Shown: piece by piece, positions 1 through 11,245 of the stretch | How positions within the stretch are numbered: position 1 is the stretch's first letter | How the letters are laid out: the number at the start of each line of letters is the position of its first letter | DNA from: Cunninghamia lanceolata | Lineage: Eukaryota; Streptophyta; Pinopsida; Cupressales; Cupressaceae | DNA: 64,000 nt | Reading direction: 5' to 3' | Assembly (NCBI GenBank): GCA_027924645.1 | Contig: BSBN01000254.1 | Location: forward strand, 16,810,501-16,874,500 | Position numbers and translations under genes: made by a program | The notes under the pieces: model-generated | What the model was told of the DNA's origin: nothing | The model's database searches: none | The model's input: the letters and a program-made list of their open reading frames with translations, nothing else

Positions 1-413
1 ATTTTGGTAATATTCTTCAAACATTACATTCCATGAGAAACATCTCTTTGAGGCATTCTGTCAAATAGATCGTGCCTTGTCTATGCTTCCACTTTTTGCA
101 TACATGTATACCAGCACATTTACAACTACAACATCTGACAAATAATTCCCTTCGGTTATACTTTGTTGGGTGTCCATAACCTATCCCAAAAGCTCCCATT
201 TTGGACAAGAAAGGAGGATGCTGACCATGGCTATGGTATTTGACCATACATCAGCCAGTGGCATTTGCTTAAAAGTTTCTAAAGCCTTTTTAACAAATCC
301 ATTTTGTGCTAATCCTGAAATCAGTGCGCCCCATGAGATGACATTGTTCTGAGGCATTCTATCAAATAGTTGATGTGCCTTCTATATGCTACCATTTTGG
401 CACAGGCAGAGAG
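1..413 (-). pseudogene. PPR protein gene fragment (pseudogene)
   Basis: Read on the minus strand, this is a decayed piece of a plant pentatricopeptide repeat gene. PPR proteins bind organellar RNA through tandem 35-residue helical hairpins. Two successive repeats are visible once frames are changed. The first contains LISGLAQNGFVKKALETFKQ (about 330-270); the second contains SDVVVVNVLVYMYAKSGSID (about 150-90), followed in another frame by FDRMPQRDVS. These match the usual repeat phrases (A-Y-x-K-x-G, F-D-x-M-P-x-R-D-V). At least two frameshifts and stop codons prevent translation. The fragment runs off the left edge, so the rest of the gene or pseudogene may lie outside. PPR relics are common in large plant genomes. 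The family call is firm; the subgroup is not determined. Confidence 0.75.
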
Positions 414-3060
414 GATGTGGGCAGGGTTGTAGTTATGTTTTGTTATGCTTTGTTACAAGGAAGTAGTTATGTTTTGTTAAGTTGTTTGGATGTTAAGATT
501 GTGGATGGTCATTTGAGTCCTTTAAGTTAATTATGTTACCTCTGTCTTTGTTTCATCTTGGGTACTGAAGCATTTATCTTCCTACTTTTTTTCTCAGTGT
601 AAGGACCTAGTAAACCCTCACTCATCAAGAAAGAAATTCAGCCACCTTAAAAGTATGTCCAAGGGTTTGACTGAAAGAAGATATATAAGATAATTATGTG
701 CAATATAGAAACCACATGCTATCCACAAGGTAGTTGGATACCTCTAAGTACACCAAAGTAATTTATTTTCCCTTCCATTATGGTGGTGTTGTTGAAGAGG
801 ACTGATACTCTTTTAAGGGAAGACAATATTTTGTTCTTTGTTTAGAAGGTTAGTGGCTTGTATATATGAGTATATTTTTCTCTATGTGAGTTGCACCATA
901 GTCTAAGACCCTGTTTTGTCCACCTTGAAACATATCATTGCGGATGAATTTTGATAGTACTCAATTAGATCAACTCTATTTTTCCAGCCTAAAATTAGTT
1001 GTAATGATTATGGTGGCCTATCCTAGGTTCAAACCTTACTGGGTTTGCTCATCTCTATGTTAGGACATTGGTTTTATGCATTGTGTGATGTGTCTACTCT
1101 GTGACTGATGTGATTGTTGGCCATTGTATTCCTTGCCTTAATTCTTCTGTCTAGGCCTTGTGACTATCTCTAAGCATGGTGGGGTGGTCTCTTTTGAGTC
1201 CACATGGTTGGGAGGTGTTGCCACTGCCATTGGGGACTGGTGAACAAGTTATTGGAGCACCAGATTGGAGATGTTCTCTCTCCGTTACCCTATCTGTTGT
1301 TGTACCTATTCAGTCAATATATCATATTCAGGACTATGTTATTGTACTTGTATATCATACTCATGGCTATGCCATTGCACTGTATATTCTTTTATGTAAT
1401 TGTACTCTCTTAAGAGAGAAGATGTAATCATGCAAATTAATGAGAAAAAATAAGATTTTTTCTATTTGGTTTATGGATTCTGGTGTGGGTATCAGATCTG
1501 CTTATACTATGATGCTTTTGGATTCATCCTTATAATCTAGAATGGGTTATAGGAACATTTGGGTTGGTGTTTAAAATGAATGTAGTTTATTAATGTTTCT
1601 TTGGAGAGTGATTTAGTCCTCTCCTGTGACTTATACATTAAGCCATACTTGGCCATGAATGTTGTCGATCTATCGAATCGGCAATCGTATTATGTATATG
1701 TTATCTATTTATGACAAAAATAAAATAAAAAATCTTGCTCTCTTTGGCCTTTACCCTTCGGGGTTGTAGGGTGGGATGTTACATAAATCCTATTTTATTT
1801 GCCCCATTTGACTCAGTCTCTCATTTTTCTCCAACTAAAAAAGTAAAAATAATTGAATTTAGGTTTTTACTATTTTTAAAAATTAAGACAACAAACATCT
1901 CCTCCAAAAACCTAAAATTAAATCAGTATTTGAAGATTACAGAAAAGTAAATAAAATATGTAATCTAGATTCTATAAACTATCAAACAACTAAAATCAAT
2001 GATTCAAAATACTTAGCAAACCAAAATTGTCTACAACTCCAATGTTTAAATTTATAGCTAAAATATTTTGCCCCACACAAACACTACCATTCCCATGAGT
2101 CAGATTCAGATAATTCATATTTAAAAGATACACATGATTTTTTTAATGATAAAATTTGTTATACTTTGTATTGAGAAATAGTTGAGACTGATGGGTAACC
2201 AATGTCTATTGACAAGGAGTGTGGTTTAATAAGGAAATTAGTGCATGAAGAAGAAAACACAAACTCTAGTAGGTTGCATCAAATGGATATTAATTTGCCT
2301 AAAGAAAAATCACAATAGTAGATGATTGTGAATCTTTAATGTTTAAGTATAGTATCTCCACCTCCCCCTTTAATAATAATGTGATCTCCTTAAAAAATCC
2401 ATAGCCTCTTCATTGTCTTGGTTGTCTACCCTTCAATCTAGGCATTGAATGTGGAATCCCCTCGTGTGCAGCTTGTCCATTGCTACTAAAATCTACCCAC
2501 CAAACCTTTACCACCACCATTCATTCCTCCAATGGCTTCTCCTATATTGTTGCAATCTCCTTTATTGCCCAAACATGGCTACTAAATTAGACTCCCAACT
2601 TTCTCACCACCATGAGCTATTACAAGCCATTTCATGTTGCCCTTCTACTACTCAACTTGACCTTTATATGGCCTCTTAGGCTCTTCCTTGTCCTTTAGTG
2701 CATCTAATTAACTTGAAACCAACTTCACAACCTTTCAACACATCTATACAGCCAACAAATAGTTCTATAGCACTCACAGAATCCTACAACTAGACACTCA
2801 TCCACATTAGCAACACCACCTCTACCACTTATTCCTGACCTCATGTGACCTCCTCCTATTCTTCCATCACTCTTCTAATCCTCCAACAACCACATGTACA
2901 CTCATTAGTATAGTACCAATCTCCATTTTTAGTCTTGCAACATCCCCAACTTGCCACACAAACACTTTTGTGGTGTTCCTTTATTGTATGTAAAACTTTA
3001 GCACTGTCATTCCTATTCATGACTCCCAGTCACCTATAGCATCAGCCTCAATGTTGTACT
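414..3060. other. no gene recognised; AT-rich spacer
   Basis: About 2.6 kb without a supportable gene. Only short chance frames are present. From about 2380 to 3060 the plus strand becomes rich in C, T and A and poor in G, and this character resumes at 8007-8340 after copia-1, so these two parts were one block before that insertion. I found no terminal repeats or protein motif in it. Confidence 0.6.
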
Positions 3061-3488
3061 TGTTGGTAGGTGGTGACTGATCATGAAAGTACTATACACT
3101 AGCCATGTACCCTCACCGAGGTTTGGGGCCGGGCCGGGCCCTAAGTGGGGGTTCGGGGGCACAACCCCTGAAATTTTTTTTTGGACCAACATAAAAAAAC
3201 CCTATTTTGTAACCAACATAAGACTTGATAAAAGTGGCTAAGGGTTAGGGTTTTTTGATAAATTGTATTGTAGCAATTGCAATGGTATTGAGTTGTAGGG
3301 ATTGCTGGTTGTAATCGGTTTGATTTACTAGATAATAATATTGGACTCTCTGTTGGTGGATGTAGCCCGAGTTTGGGTGAACCATGTTAAAACTTGTCTC
3401 TCGCTGTTATTATTTTTGTGTATTTTTCATTCCTCTATTTAATCTTTATTTGCATTTAATTGATATCTTCTGCCAGCTAACCCTAACA
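3061..3488 (+). repeat. copia-1 5' LTR
   Basis: 428-bp direct repeat partner of 7609-8006, with TG...CA ends. It is about 30 bp longer than the 3' copy because of a GC-rich stretch (GGGGCCGGGCCGGGCCC) at about 3126-3155 that is absent from the other LTR. Confidence 0.93.
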
Positions 3489-3490
3489 AG

Positions 3491-3508
3491 TCGTATCAAA
3501 GTAGGTTG
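3491..3508 (+). other. copia-1 primer binding site
   Basis: TCGTATCAAAGTAGG lies two bases after the 5' LTR and resembles the initiator methionine tRNA primer site (TGGTATCAGAGC) used by most plant copia elements, with several mismatches. Confidence 0.7.
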
Positions 3509-3554
3509 TGTTCAATTATCATCTGCAGGAAGGTCTCACAATTGAGTGGGAGCA

Positions 3555-4339
3555 ATGGCAAACAAGGGTAAATTGAAGGTTGATAAATTCAATGGGCAGA
3601 ACTATTAGTTATGGAAATGTAGATGGAGGATTACCTCTATCAAAAGGATTTATGGATGCTGTTGGAAGGAGTACCCAAGAAACTAGCAACAATGAGTGAT
3701 GAGGATTGGAATCTTCTTGACATAAAGGCGCTGGGAACCATTCAGTTGTGCCTAGCACCATCGGTGGCATTCAATATAACGGAAGTGAAGACAATAGATG
3801 GTCTGATGAAAGCTTTGGCTAAATTGTATGAAAAACCCTTAGCCTCAAATAAGGTATTTCTCATGAAACATTTGTTTAATCTAAAAATGGTTGAAGGTGG
3901 ATCTGTGACAGATCATTTAAATGAATTTAATATGATAGTCAATCAATTGACTTCTGTAAATGTAAAATTTGATGAAGAAGTTAGAGCTCTCTTGATATTA
4001 TGTTCATTGCCTGAAAGTTGGAATAGTTTGGTAATGATAGTTAGTAACTCTGTTTCTGGTTCAAATACCCTGAAATTTGATGATGTTGTTGGTGTTATTC
4101 TAAGTGAGGAAATTCATAGGAAAAGCTTAGGTGGATTCACATCAGGCAATGTTTTGAATGCAGAAAGTAGGGGCATATCAAAGGAGAGAGGAAAAGGTTC
4201 TGGAGGTCATGGGAAGTCATGAGCAAAATCAAAGGATAAGAGATCCCAAACTAGAGGACAGAAGGATTGCTGGTATTGTGGGAAACCAGGTCATCTAAAG
4301 AAAGATTGCTGGTCTCAGAAAAATAAAGGAGACAAATAA
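3555..4339 (+). pseudogene. copia-1 gag (capsid/nucleocapsid), decayed
   Basis: Gag forms the virus-like particle and binds the element RNA. The ATG at 3555 opens MANKGKLKVDKFNGQNY, the usual copia gag beginning, then a stop and a frameshift occur before the main readable part (3623-4222). The central region has the UBN2-type gag pattern (F-L-M-K-H-L-F-N-L-K-M, D-H-L-N-E-F). A CCHC zinc knuckle (C-W-Y-C-G-K-P-G-H-L-K-K-D-C) is complete at 4268-4309, after one more in-frame stop. The frame meets another stop at 4337, but the same frame continues into the protease, as expected of a single gag-pol frame. The family call is secure; the gene is not functional. Confidence 0.88.
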
Positions 4340-5966
4340 GAAGGCAATAAGGAGGCAAATGTGGTAAGTAATAAATCTAAAGATGATGCTTTGATTCTTT
4401 CCCTAGATAATGCTGATGATTCATGGGTTTTAGATTTAGGGGCCTCATTTCATGCTATGCCCCATAGAAGTTGTTTTCTTGATTATGTCCAAGGGGATTT
4501 TGGGCTGTTTTATTTGGGAGATAACGAACCTTGTCAGATTGTTGGAAATGGAAGAATCAAGATTAAGTTGTAGAATGGGAATCATTGGCTACTACAAGAG
4601 GTAAGGCACATTCCAAGGCTTAGTAGGAATTTAATTTTAGTAGGGCAGCTAGTTGAAGAAGGTTACATCATTACATTTACTGATAAAAATTAGAAGGTTT
4701 CAAAAGGTGCCTTAATAGTAGCAATAGGTGTGAAAGTAGGCGTGCACCTTATATCTCTGTACAAGTCATACTATTCCTTTTACTTTAGCTGTCGCAGAGA
4801 AAAAACAAACATGTTCAGGAACAGCTGCTGCAAGTTTACAAGAAGAGACTGAAATAGTTGCTACAGGTTCTAAGACAACACTGTGGCATAACAGACTTGG
4901 GCATATGAGTGAAAAAGGTATGAAGGTACTTCATTCTAAGAAAGTTTTACCAGGTCTAAAATATATTAATATAGATTTCTATGAAAGTTGTGTGTATGGA
5001 AAACAAAAGAGAGTCAGTTTTCTCAAGGATGGGAAGCAAAAGAAAAATGAAAAGTTGGAGCTTGTGCATACCGATGTATGGGGACTAGCTCAGGTATCTT
5101 CTCATGGTGGTTCTTGATATTATATTCCATTCATAGACGATGCAACTAGGAAGGTATGGATTTATTTCCTTAGACAAAAATCTGATGTATTTGAAACATT
5201 TAAGAAATGAAGAAGCTTGGTTGAGAATGAGACAAGTAAAAGATTAAAATATCTCAAATCTGATAATGGTAGTGAGTATTGCAGCAAAGAATTTAAAGAT
5301 TATTGTTCTTTTAATGGAATTCGTAGGCAGAAAATGGTTCTAGGAACTCCACAAGAACATGGATTAGCTGAACGCATGAATAGGACAATAATGGAGCATG
5401 CAAGGACCATGAGATTGCATGTTGGGCTACCTTTAAACATGTGGGTAGAGGCTATCAACACTGCTATATATTTAATTAATAGAGGTCCTTCAGTTCCTTT
5501 AGGCTATGGTATTCCAAAGGAAGCATGGACAGGTAAGAAGGTGAGTTATTCTTTTCTCAAAACCTTCAGATGTGAAGCATTTGCATATGTAGATTCTAAA
5601 AATAAAACCAAGCTAGATGTAAAATCAAAAAAGTGTACCTTCGTTAGATATGGCATTGATGAATTTGGTTATAGGCTTTGGGATTTTCAAAATCAAAAAA
5701 TCGTGAGAAGCAAGGATGTTATATTCAATGAGAAGGTGTTGTACAAAGATCAGTTGCAGCAGCATGAGAAGAAAGAAAAGGATTATGCGGTGCTAGATGA
5801 TATTCCAAATAGTGATGTTCCAGTGGTTCCTCATGCTCCGCAACAGCAACCAAAAATACTACAAACTCCAGTGAATGTTAGACGGTCAACAAGGCTAAGT
5901 AGACCTCCTGAAAGGTTTTTTCCCTCTTTGTATTCTATTTTGTTAACAGATGATGGTGAACCATAA
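4340..5966 (+). pseudogene. copia-1 protease and integrase, decayed
   Basis: Protease: the active-site region reads L-D-L-G-A-S-F-H near 4430, where the copia consensus is L-D-S-G-A-S. The aspartate is kept but the following serine is leucine. Integrase: the zinc-binding part shows W-H-N-R-L-G-H-M (about 4880-4905) and later C-V-Y-G-K-Q, where the first cysteine of the CxxC pair has become tyrosine. The catalytic core shows H-T-D-V-W-G (about 5069), S-D-N-G-S-E-Y (about 5260) and the glutamate in G-L-A-E-R-M-N-R-T (about 5364), so the DDE triad can be read. Stops at about 5115 and a frameshift near 5205 break it. The final R-R-S-T-R-L-S-R-P-P-E-R motif (about 5880) is the usual link to RT. 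Confidence 0.9.
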
Positions 5967-5984
5967 GGGTATGATGAAGCTTTG

Positions 5985-7510
5985 CAGGTGGATACATAGG
6001 TTCAGTGGGAGCTTGCAATGAAAGAAGAAATAGACTCCTTACTGAAAAATTAGACTTGGGAATTATGTAAGTTGTCTGCAGGTAAAAAGACTTTACCAAA
6101 CAAATGGGTTTATAGGCTGAAAGAGGAAGATGGAGGTAAGAAATGATTTAAAGCTAGGTTAGTTGTAAAAGGATTTGCACAAAAAAAGGGTATTGATTTT
6201 GATGAGATATTTTCTCCGGTTGTCAAGATGACTTCTATTCGTATTGTCTTAAGTATTGTGGTTACTGAAGATTTGCATTTGGAATAGCTAGATGTGAAAA
6301 CTACCTTTCTCCATGGTGATTTGGAGGAGGAGATATACATGGAACAACCCCAAGGATTTGAGGTCAAAGGTAAGGAGAAACTGGTGTGCAGATTGAAGAA
6401 GAGTTGGTATGGCTTGAAACAAGCACCTCGGCAATGCTATCTAAAATTTGATATGTTTTATGGTTGTGCAAGGCTACAGTTGGTGTAATTCTGACCATTG
6501 TGTTTATTTTAAGAGGTTGGATAATGATAGCTACATTATTTTATGTTTATATGTTGATGACATGCTTGTAGCTGGGTCTAACATGGATCACATAAGAGAG
6601 TTAAAATAGTAGTTAGCACAGTCATTTGATATGAAGGATTTGGGGGCAACAAAACAAATCCTTGGTATGAAAATTTGTAGAGATAGGAAGAACAGAAAAT
6701 TGACTCTATCTCAGGCTGCTTATGTTGAAAAGGTGTTGCAGAGATTCCATATAGAGAATGCAAAAGCTATCAGCACAACTTTGCCTAGTCATTTGAAATT
6801 GACTAAGGAGATGTGTCCAAAGACACTAGAGAAGGAAGAAAAAATATCCAAGGTACCATATGCTTCAGCTGTAGGAAGTTTAATGTATGCCATGGTATGC
6901 ATGAGACTAGATATTGCACATGCTGTAGAAGTCATCAGTAGGATATGAGTCATCCTAGATTGGAGCATTGGAATGCGGTAAAATGGATTCTTAGATATTT
7001 GAGAGGTACATCCAATAAACACTTATGTTTTGGGCGCTCTAATACTGATTTATTAGGTTATGTAGACTCAGATTTGGCAGGTGATATTGATACCAGGTGG
7101 AGTACTATAGGTTATGTCTTTACTGTAGGTGGGACATTAGTGAGTTAGATTTCATGGTTGCAAAAGGTGGTTGCTTTATCCACCACAGAGGTAGAGTATG
7201 TAGCTACAATAGAGGTGAGCAAGGAGATGATATGGTTGTAATCTTTCATGGAAGAATTGGAAAAATAATAGGCTAACAATTCTTTGTATATAGACAGTCA
7301 GAGTGCCATACATCTTGCAAAGAATTCTACCTTGCATTCAAAGACTAAACACATACAGTTGAGGTATCACTTTATTCGATCGATGTTGGATAATGGATAG
7401 TTAAGGCTGTAAAAGATACATACAGATGAAAATCTAGCAGATATGTTTACAAAGGTAGTGACAAGGGAGAAGCTGAGCTCCTCTTCAGCTTCGGTTAGTC
7501 TTCAAGACTG
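5985..7510 (+). pseudogene. copia-1 reverse transcriptase and RNase H, decayed
   Basis: RT begins near W-E-L-A-M-K-E-E-I and carries [31 protein letters not shown] and the catalytic Y-V-D-D-M at 6550-6564. RNase H follows: Y-V-D-S-D-L-A-G-D (about 7059), S-T-T-E-V-E-Y-V-A (about 7180), I-D-S-Q-S-A-I-H-L-A-K (about 7290) and the closing N-L-A-D-M-F-T-K near 7430. At least eight stops and two or more frameshifts are spread over the stretch. Domain order and motifs are those of plant copia pol. Confidence 0.9.
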
Positions 7511-7590
7511 AAATAATAAAATTAGAACAACAGAGTCTAGGGTGCTTATTTCCAGTGGGAGCTACACACACAATGGTGTCATCCAGGATC

Positions 7591-7608
7591 AGTCTCCAAG
7601 TGGGAGAT
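7591..7608 (+). other. copia-1 polypurine tract
   Basis: CAAGTGGGAGAT immediately precedes the 3' LTR. It is the typical copia polypurine primer for plus-strand synthesis. Confidence 0.75.
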
Positions 7609-8006
7609 TGTTGGTAGGTGGTGACTGATTAAGAAAGTACTGTACACTAGCCATGTATGCTCACCGGGGTTCGGGGGCGCAGCCCCCAAAATTTTTTTTT
7701 GGATCGACATAAAAAAACTCTATTTTGTAACCGACATAAGGCTTCATCAAAGTAACTAAGGTTTAGGGTTTTTGGATATATTGTATTGTAGCATTTGTAA
7801 TGGTATTGAGTTGCAGGGATTGCTAGTTGTAATCAGTTTGATTTACTGGATAATAGTATTGGACTCTCTGTTGGTGGATGTAGCCTGAGTTTGGGTGAAC
7901 CATGTTAAAACTTGTCTCTCACTGTTATAAATTCTATGTATTTTTCATTCCTTTGTTTAATCTTTATTTGCATTTAATTGATATCTTCTACCAGCTAACC
8001 CTAACA
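7609..8006 (+). repeat. copia-1 3' LTR
   Basis: 398-bp copy of 3061-3488 with TG...CA ends, followed by the GTACT target duplication at 8007-8011. Confidence 0.93.
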
Positions 8007-9204
8007 GTACTCAAACCTTGCCAATCTCCCTATTGATACCAATGTGCTTACTCCAATAACACCTCCTTCATCTTGTTGCAAGTGCTCAATTGCTCCATTC
8101 GGAAAACCTCCCATTGTTTTGAGTAACCATTTCCTATATTGTGGCTCCCTATTGTTGTAAGTGAATTGCCACTCACTATCCCTTTGCTATGAGTCCTCAA
8201 ACTTATGGCTAAAAGTGGTCACCTCCTTTGCTACAAGTGCATCTGGCACTATGAAAACTCCACCAATCGTTACAAGTGCATGATCACCTCCAAATGACTA
8301 GTCCCATTCCTCTAGCCCATCCCTAGGATGCTATTCCTTAATTTCCAAATAATTGTTAAATGTACAAATAATTATCTTTAATACTAAAACATAATAAATA
8401 GTCACACAAAAAGGCACAAATTTTAAGGTGGGAAATGAGTGTATGGATAATGGTGCCAAAATAGGTGCAGTAAATGGGATGATAATGATGGATGTATGGA
8501 ATTGTGAGTAATTAAGGATAGGATAAGGTCAAATATTATAAGAATGTGTGAAGGTATGAATAAATGGAGATGGATAAAATTTTGAAAAGAAGCAAAATTT
8601 AACATAAAAGTATGCCCCTTGTCCATATATAATGTATTAAGTCATTCTATAAAATAGACCCAAAAGAAAATATGAATTTACATATAACTATACAAATTTT
8701 ACTATAACATTAATAAAACTAAAAACTTTAAATTCTAAAATAATATACAACCCTTGTTCTTGTTAAACTATCATCTATTGTCCCAAGAGGAAAATTTGTT
8801 AAGATTTTGGAATTCTCGTATAAATGAGACATGACAGTTTCAGATACTGAATCTCTGAAACTTACATCTATTGCATTCAAAAAATAGGATATGTATCATA
8901 AATAAATAATTAAATTATCTGTATTCTAGAAATAGCTTGATTTTATGAGATTAATTCTTATTTTATATAAGTTTTAGCTGAGATTTCTTTTAATCTACTT
9001 ATTACACTGGAGTTTTTATTAATCTGGGCAACAGTTCAGCACTTGTTTAATGCTCTAGGAATCTCTCAGTGCCTAGTAGTAATGCAAAACTATAGTATCT
9101 ATGTTCTGCACAATCTGGGTACACAATATCTTTTTGCATGTTTGAAAATGATTGTATATTTATTGGTGTATGGAAGATTTTTGAGTGAAATAAAAATGCC
9201 ATCT
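8007..9204. other. no gene recognised; AT-rich spacer
   Basis: The first part (to about 8340) continues the C/T-rich block interrupted by copia-1. The rest is strongly AT-rich with only short frames. I see no coding, repeat or RNA feature. Confidence 0.6.
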
Positions 9205-10814
9205 TCTTTTTTAAAATAAAAGAGGGAGAACCCTCAGACTTATATTAAACTGTAGAATCGAGATATAAAAAATGGGGTATATAGTCCCCTATCAAGGTTC
9301 CGTTCTGACCACCAAGAGCTCACCCCTAAGCACCACTCGTCACCACCATTCTGACCACCCTGCTTGCTTCTATCGTCATTTCATCCACCTTGTTCTGCTT
9401 CAACAGCTCCTCAATATTAGATTCTTCATCCAAAGCGGCAAAGCTCCTTAGAAGTCATGGGGCAAGAGCTGCAGTATGAAAACACAGGAATCAAATGGCA
9501 ATGAACTATTCTTTCCATCTGATTCTCACCTTCCTCAGCACTAAATAAGAGTGTCCCTTAATAGCCCTTTCAAGCCTAAAAATGCAACCACAACACAGCT
9601 TGCTCTACATCTTCCTGTAGATGCCCTCATAGTATTTCCTAGAGTGTAGAAGATGCGAGGGGAAAAGACCCCCTATCCAAGAATTGTCGACCATTATGTC
9701 ATAGTTTCTTAGTGCCTCATTCCAATAGTGTAGGCTGAACAACCTCCTGTTGATGATTCCCATTGCAATAGGTAAAACGTAGTGTACATCAAGGACTATG
9801 TCCATTAGGTTAGACAAGAACACTAAAACCACCTCAATTCCTACTCTTGAGTGCCCTTTAGCCACCATTGGTTGCACATGGACTAGACCACGAACTCTAT
9901 AAGTGTGCAGTCAAATTGGAAATTTTGATTCAGGTCCACTATTGTAACACTACCCCTTATAATCAGTTCCCACTAAAAGGCGTGGAAGAAGATACAAAAG
10001 TTCAAAACCTTGTCCTCCATTTGTCTAGCAAACCTATCAACAAGGAAACAAGAAGCGACTGTACCGGCCAAGAAAAACTAGAGAAAAACTAAGATAAAAC
10101 CTATGAAAAAAAGAGTTAGATTAAGCTACAAATCAATAGGAGTCCCCTTTAAAGACACCAAGGTGCCCTAGAAAATTAATAACATCTAAGATGTAATGAA
10201 ACCATGTCACTTGTAACACCAACATGATGACATCCACCACCCTTGGGAATAAACACTAATAGAAAAGCCAGTCATCCATCGAACACATCATCTAAAGATA
10301 TGAGTCGTATACTCAGGGACCAAAAAATCTATATGATAAGGAAAAGGTCATTTATAGAATTAATGACGAGCTAGCCCAAACATAAAAGATCACCCTTCCC
10401 AAGTCCAGGACATGATAGGAGAAACAAGTATAAAATGGAGCAATTTGAGCCTTGCTCTATGAGTGCCACGTGGTAAGAAGGTATGAGTTGTTCACTAAAC
10501 TAGACTCCACTTGACCATTTACATCCTTGTTATAAAGAGGAGGCTCCATTGAAGATCCCTATAAACAGTCACCTGAGCCAGAAATAAATTCTCACCCCCC
10601 TTGAAGTACCATTCCACCATAATAGGATGGGAATGTATGTCAACCCTGGCTAAGGTTTGTGTCACCTACCCACCCTATCCCCACATTCTTAAGAACATGA
10701 TGGGACACCAAACCTGACTATTGGATAGGCCAATTTTTAACCACCAAATATAGGGGTGGCTACCTGGCTATCACCTAATACCAAAGAGCTTAATATTTCC
10801 TACCAAAATTTAGA
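9205..10814 (-). other. LINE 3' tail region
   Basis: About 1.6 kb downstream of the LINE RNase H. It has no continuous frame. A piece at 9877-9605 (minus) contains I-G-G-L-F-P-S-H-L-L, closely similar to I-G-G-L-F-P-S-N-M-L in the plus-strand LINE tail at 26351-26545, so the two LINEs seem to share a tail. The likely 3' end is near the T-rich stretch (A-rich on the minus strand) at 9205-9225. Confidence 0.55.
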
Positions 10815-11245
10815 AGATTGGTCAAAGTACACTTCCTGCTCCACCTGGTCTATAGCGATATTTGCTAACCCATCTACTACTTCATTGCCTTCATGGTAGC
10901 AATGTGAAATTTTGAAAGAATCAAATCTATCCAAGATTAACCATGCCTGCTCTAAAATGTATCAGATAGACCAATTCTCTGATTTCCTCATCGGTAAAGC
11001 TAAAATGATAATTAGTGAATCTCCCTTGACCCAAATGTTCTTAAAAACTTTATCAAAAGCTAACTAGAGAGCATGCACTAGAGCCTAGGCTTCTACTAAG
11101 TTATTCATTCCATATGGAAGCTTAGATGCTTTTGCAGCTACAAGTTTTCCTTTACTACATTTAATCACACATCTCAAACCTAAAGGTCCCAGATTGCTGT
11201 GACTTGCCCCATCACAATTTAATTTTACTAGCAAAGAATTAGGAG
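10815..11245 (-). pseudogene. LINE RNase H domain (decayed)
   Basis: Plant-type RNase H (RVT_3-like) that ends the LINE polyprotein and would degrade RNA in the RNA-DNA hybrid. Catalytic-region motifs are visible: L-N-C-D-G-A-S (about 11225), N-L-V-E-A (about 11095), K-G-D-S (about 11020) and E-V-V-D-G-L-A-N near 10870. One in-frame stop follows N-L-V-E-A, where the consensus would have another residue. The domain is separated from the rest of its LINE by 7.9 kb of inserted LTR element, whose left end is at 11246. Confidence 0.82.

Larger units (their letters stand above)
3061..8006 (+). mobile_element. Ty1/copia LTR retrotransposon (copia-1), complete but decayed
   Basis: A full-length element: 5' LTR, methionine-tRNA-like primer site, gag with zinc knuckle, protease, integrase, reverse transcriptase, RNase H, polypurine tract and 3' LTR, in copia order (integrase before RT). 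The LTRs begin TGTTGG and end CTAACA. The target-site duplication is GTACT, perfect at 3056-3060 and 8007-8011. Many in-frame stops, mostly of the kind produced by C-to-T change, and several frameshifts make it non-coding today. Length 4.9 kb is normal for copia. The two LTRs are similar but differ by scattered substitutions and one GC-rich indel. Confidence 0.95.

Noticed and set aside
1176..1427. Hydrophobic frame of 83 codons
   Set aside because: Two overlapping frames cover the same bases, both rich in V, I, L and Y from AT-rich DNA; there is no supporting context.
2449..2679. Possible small secreted or proline-rich protein
   Set aside because: The frame is short, in C/T-rich low-complexity sequence, with no signal peptide or homology I recognise.
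3061..8006. copia-1 as a potentially active element
   Set aside because: Stops and frameshifts occur in every domain, and the LTRs differ at several positions and by an indel.
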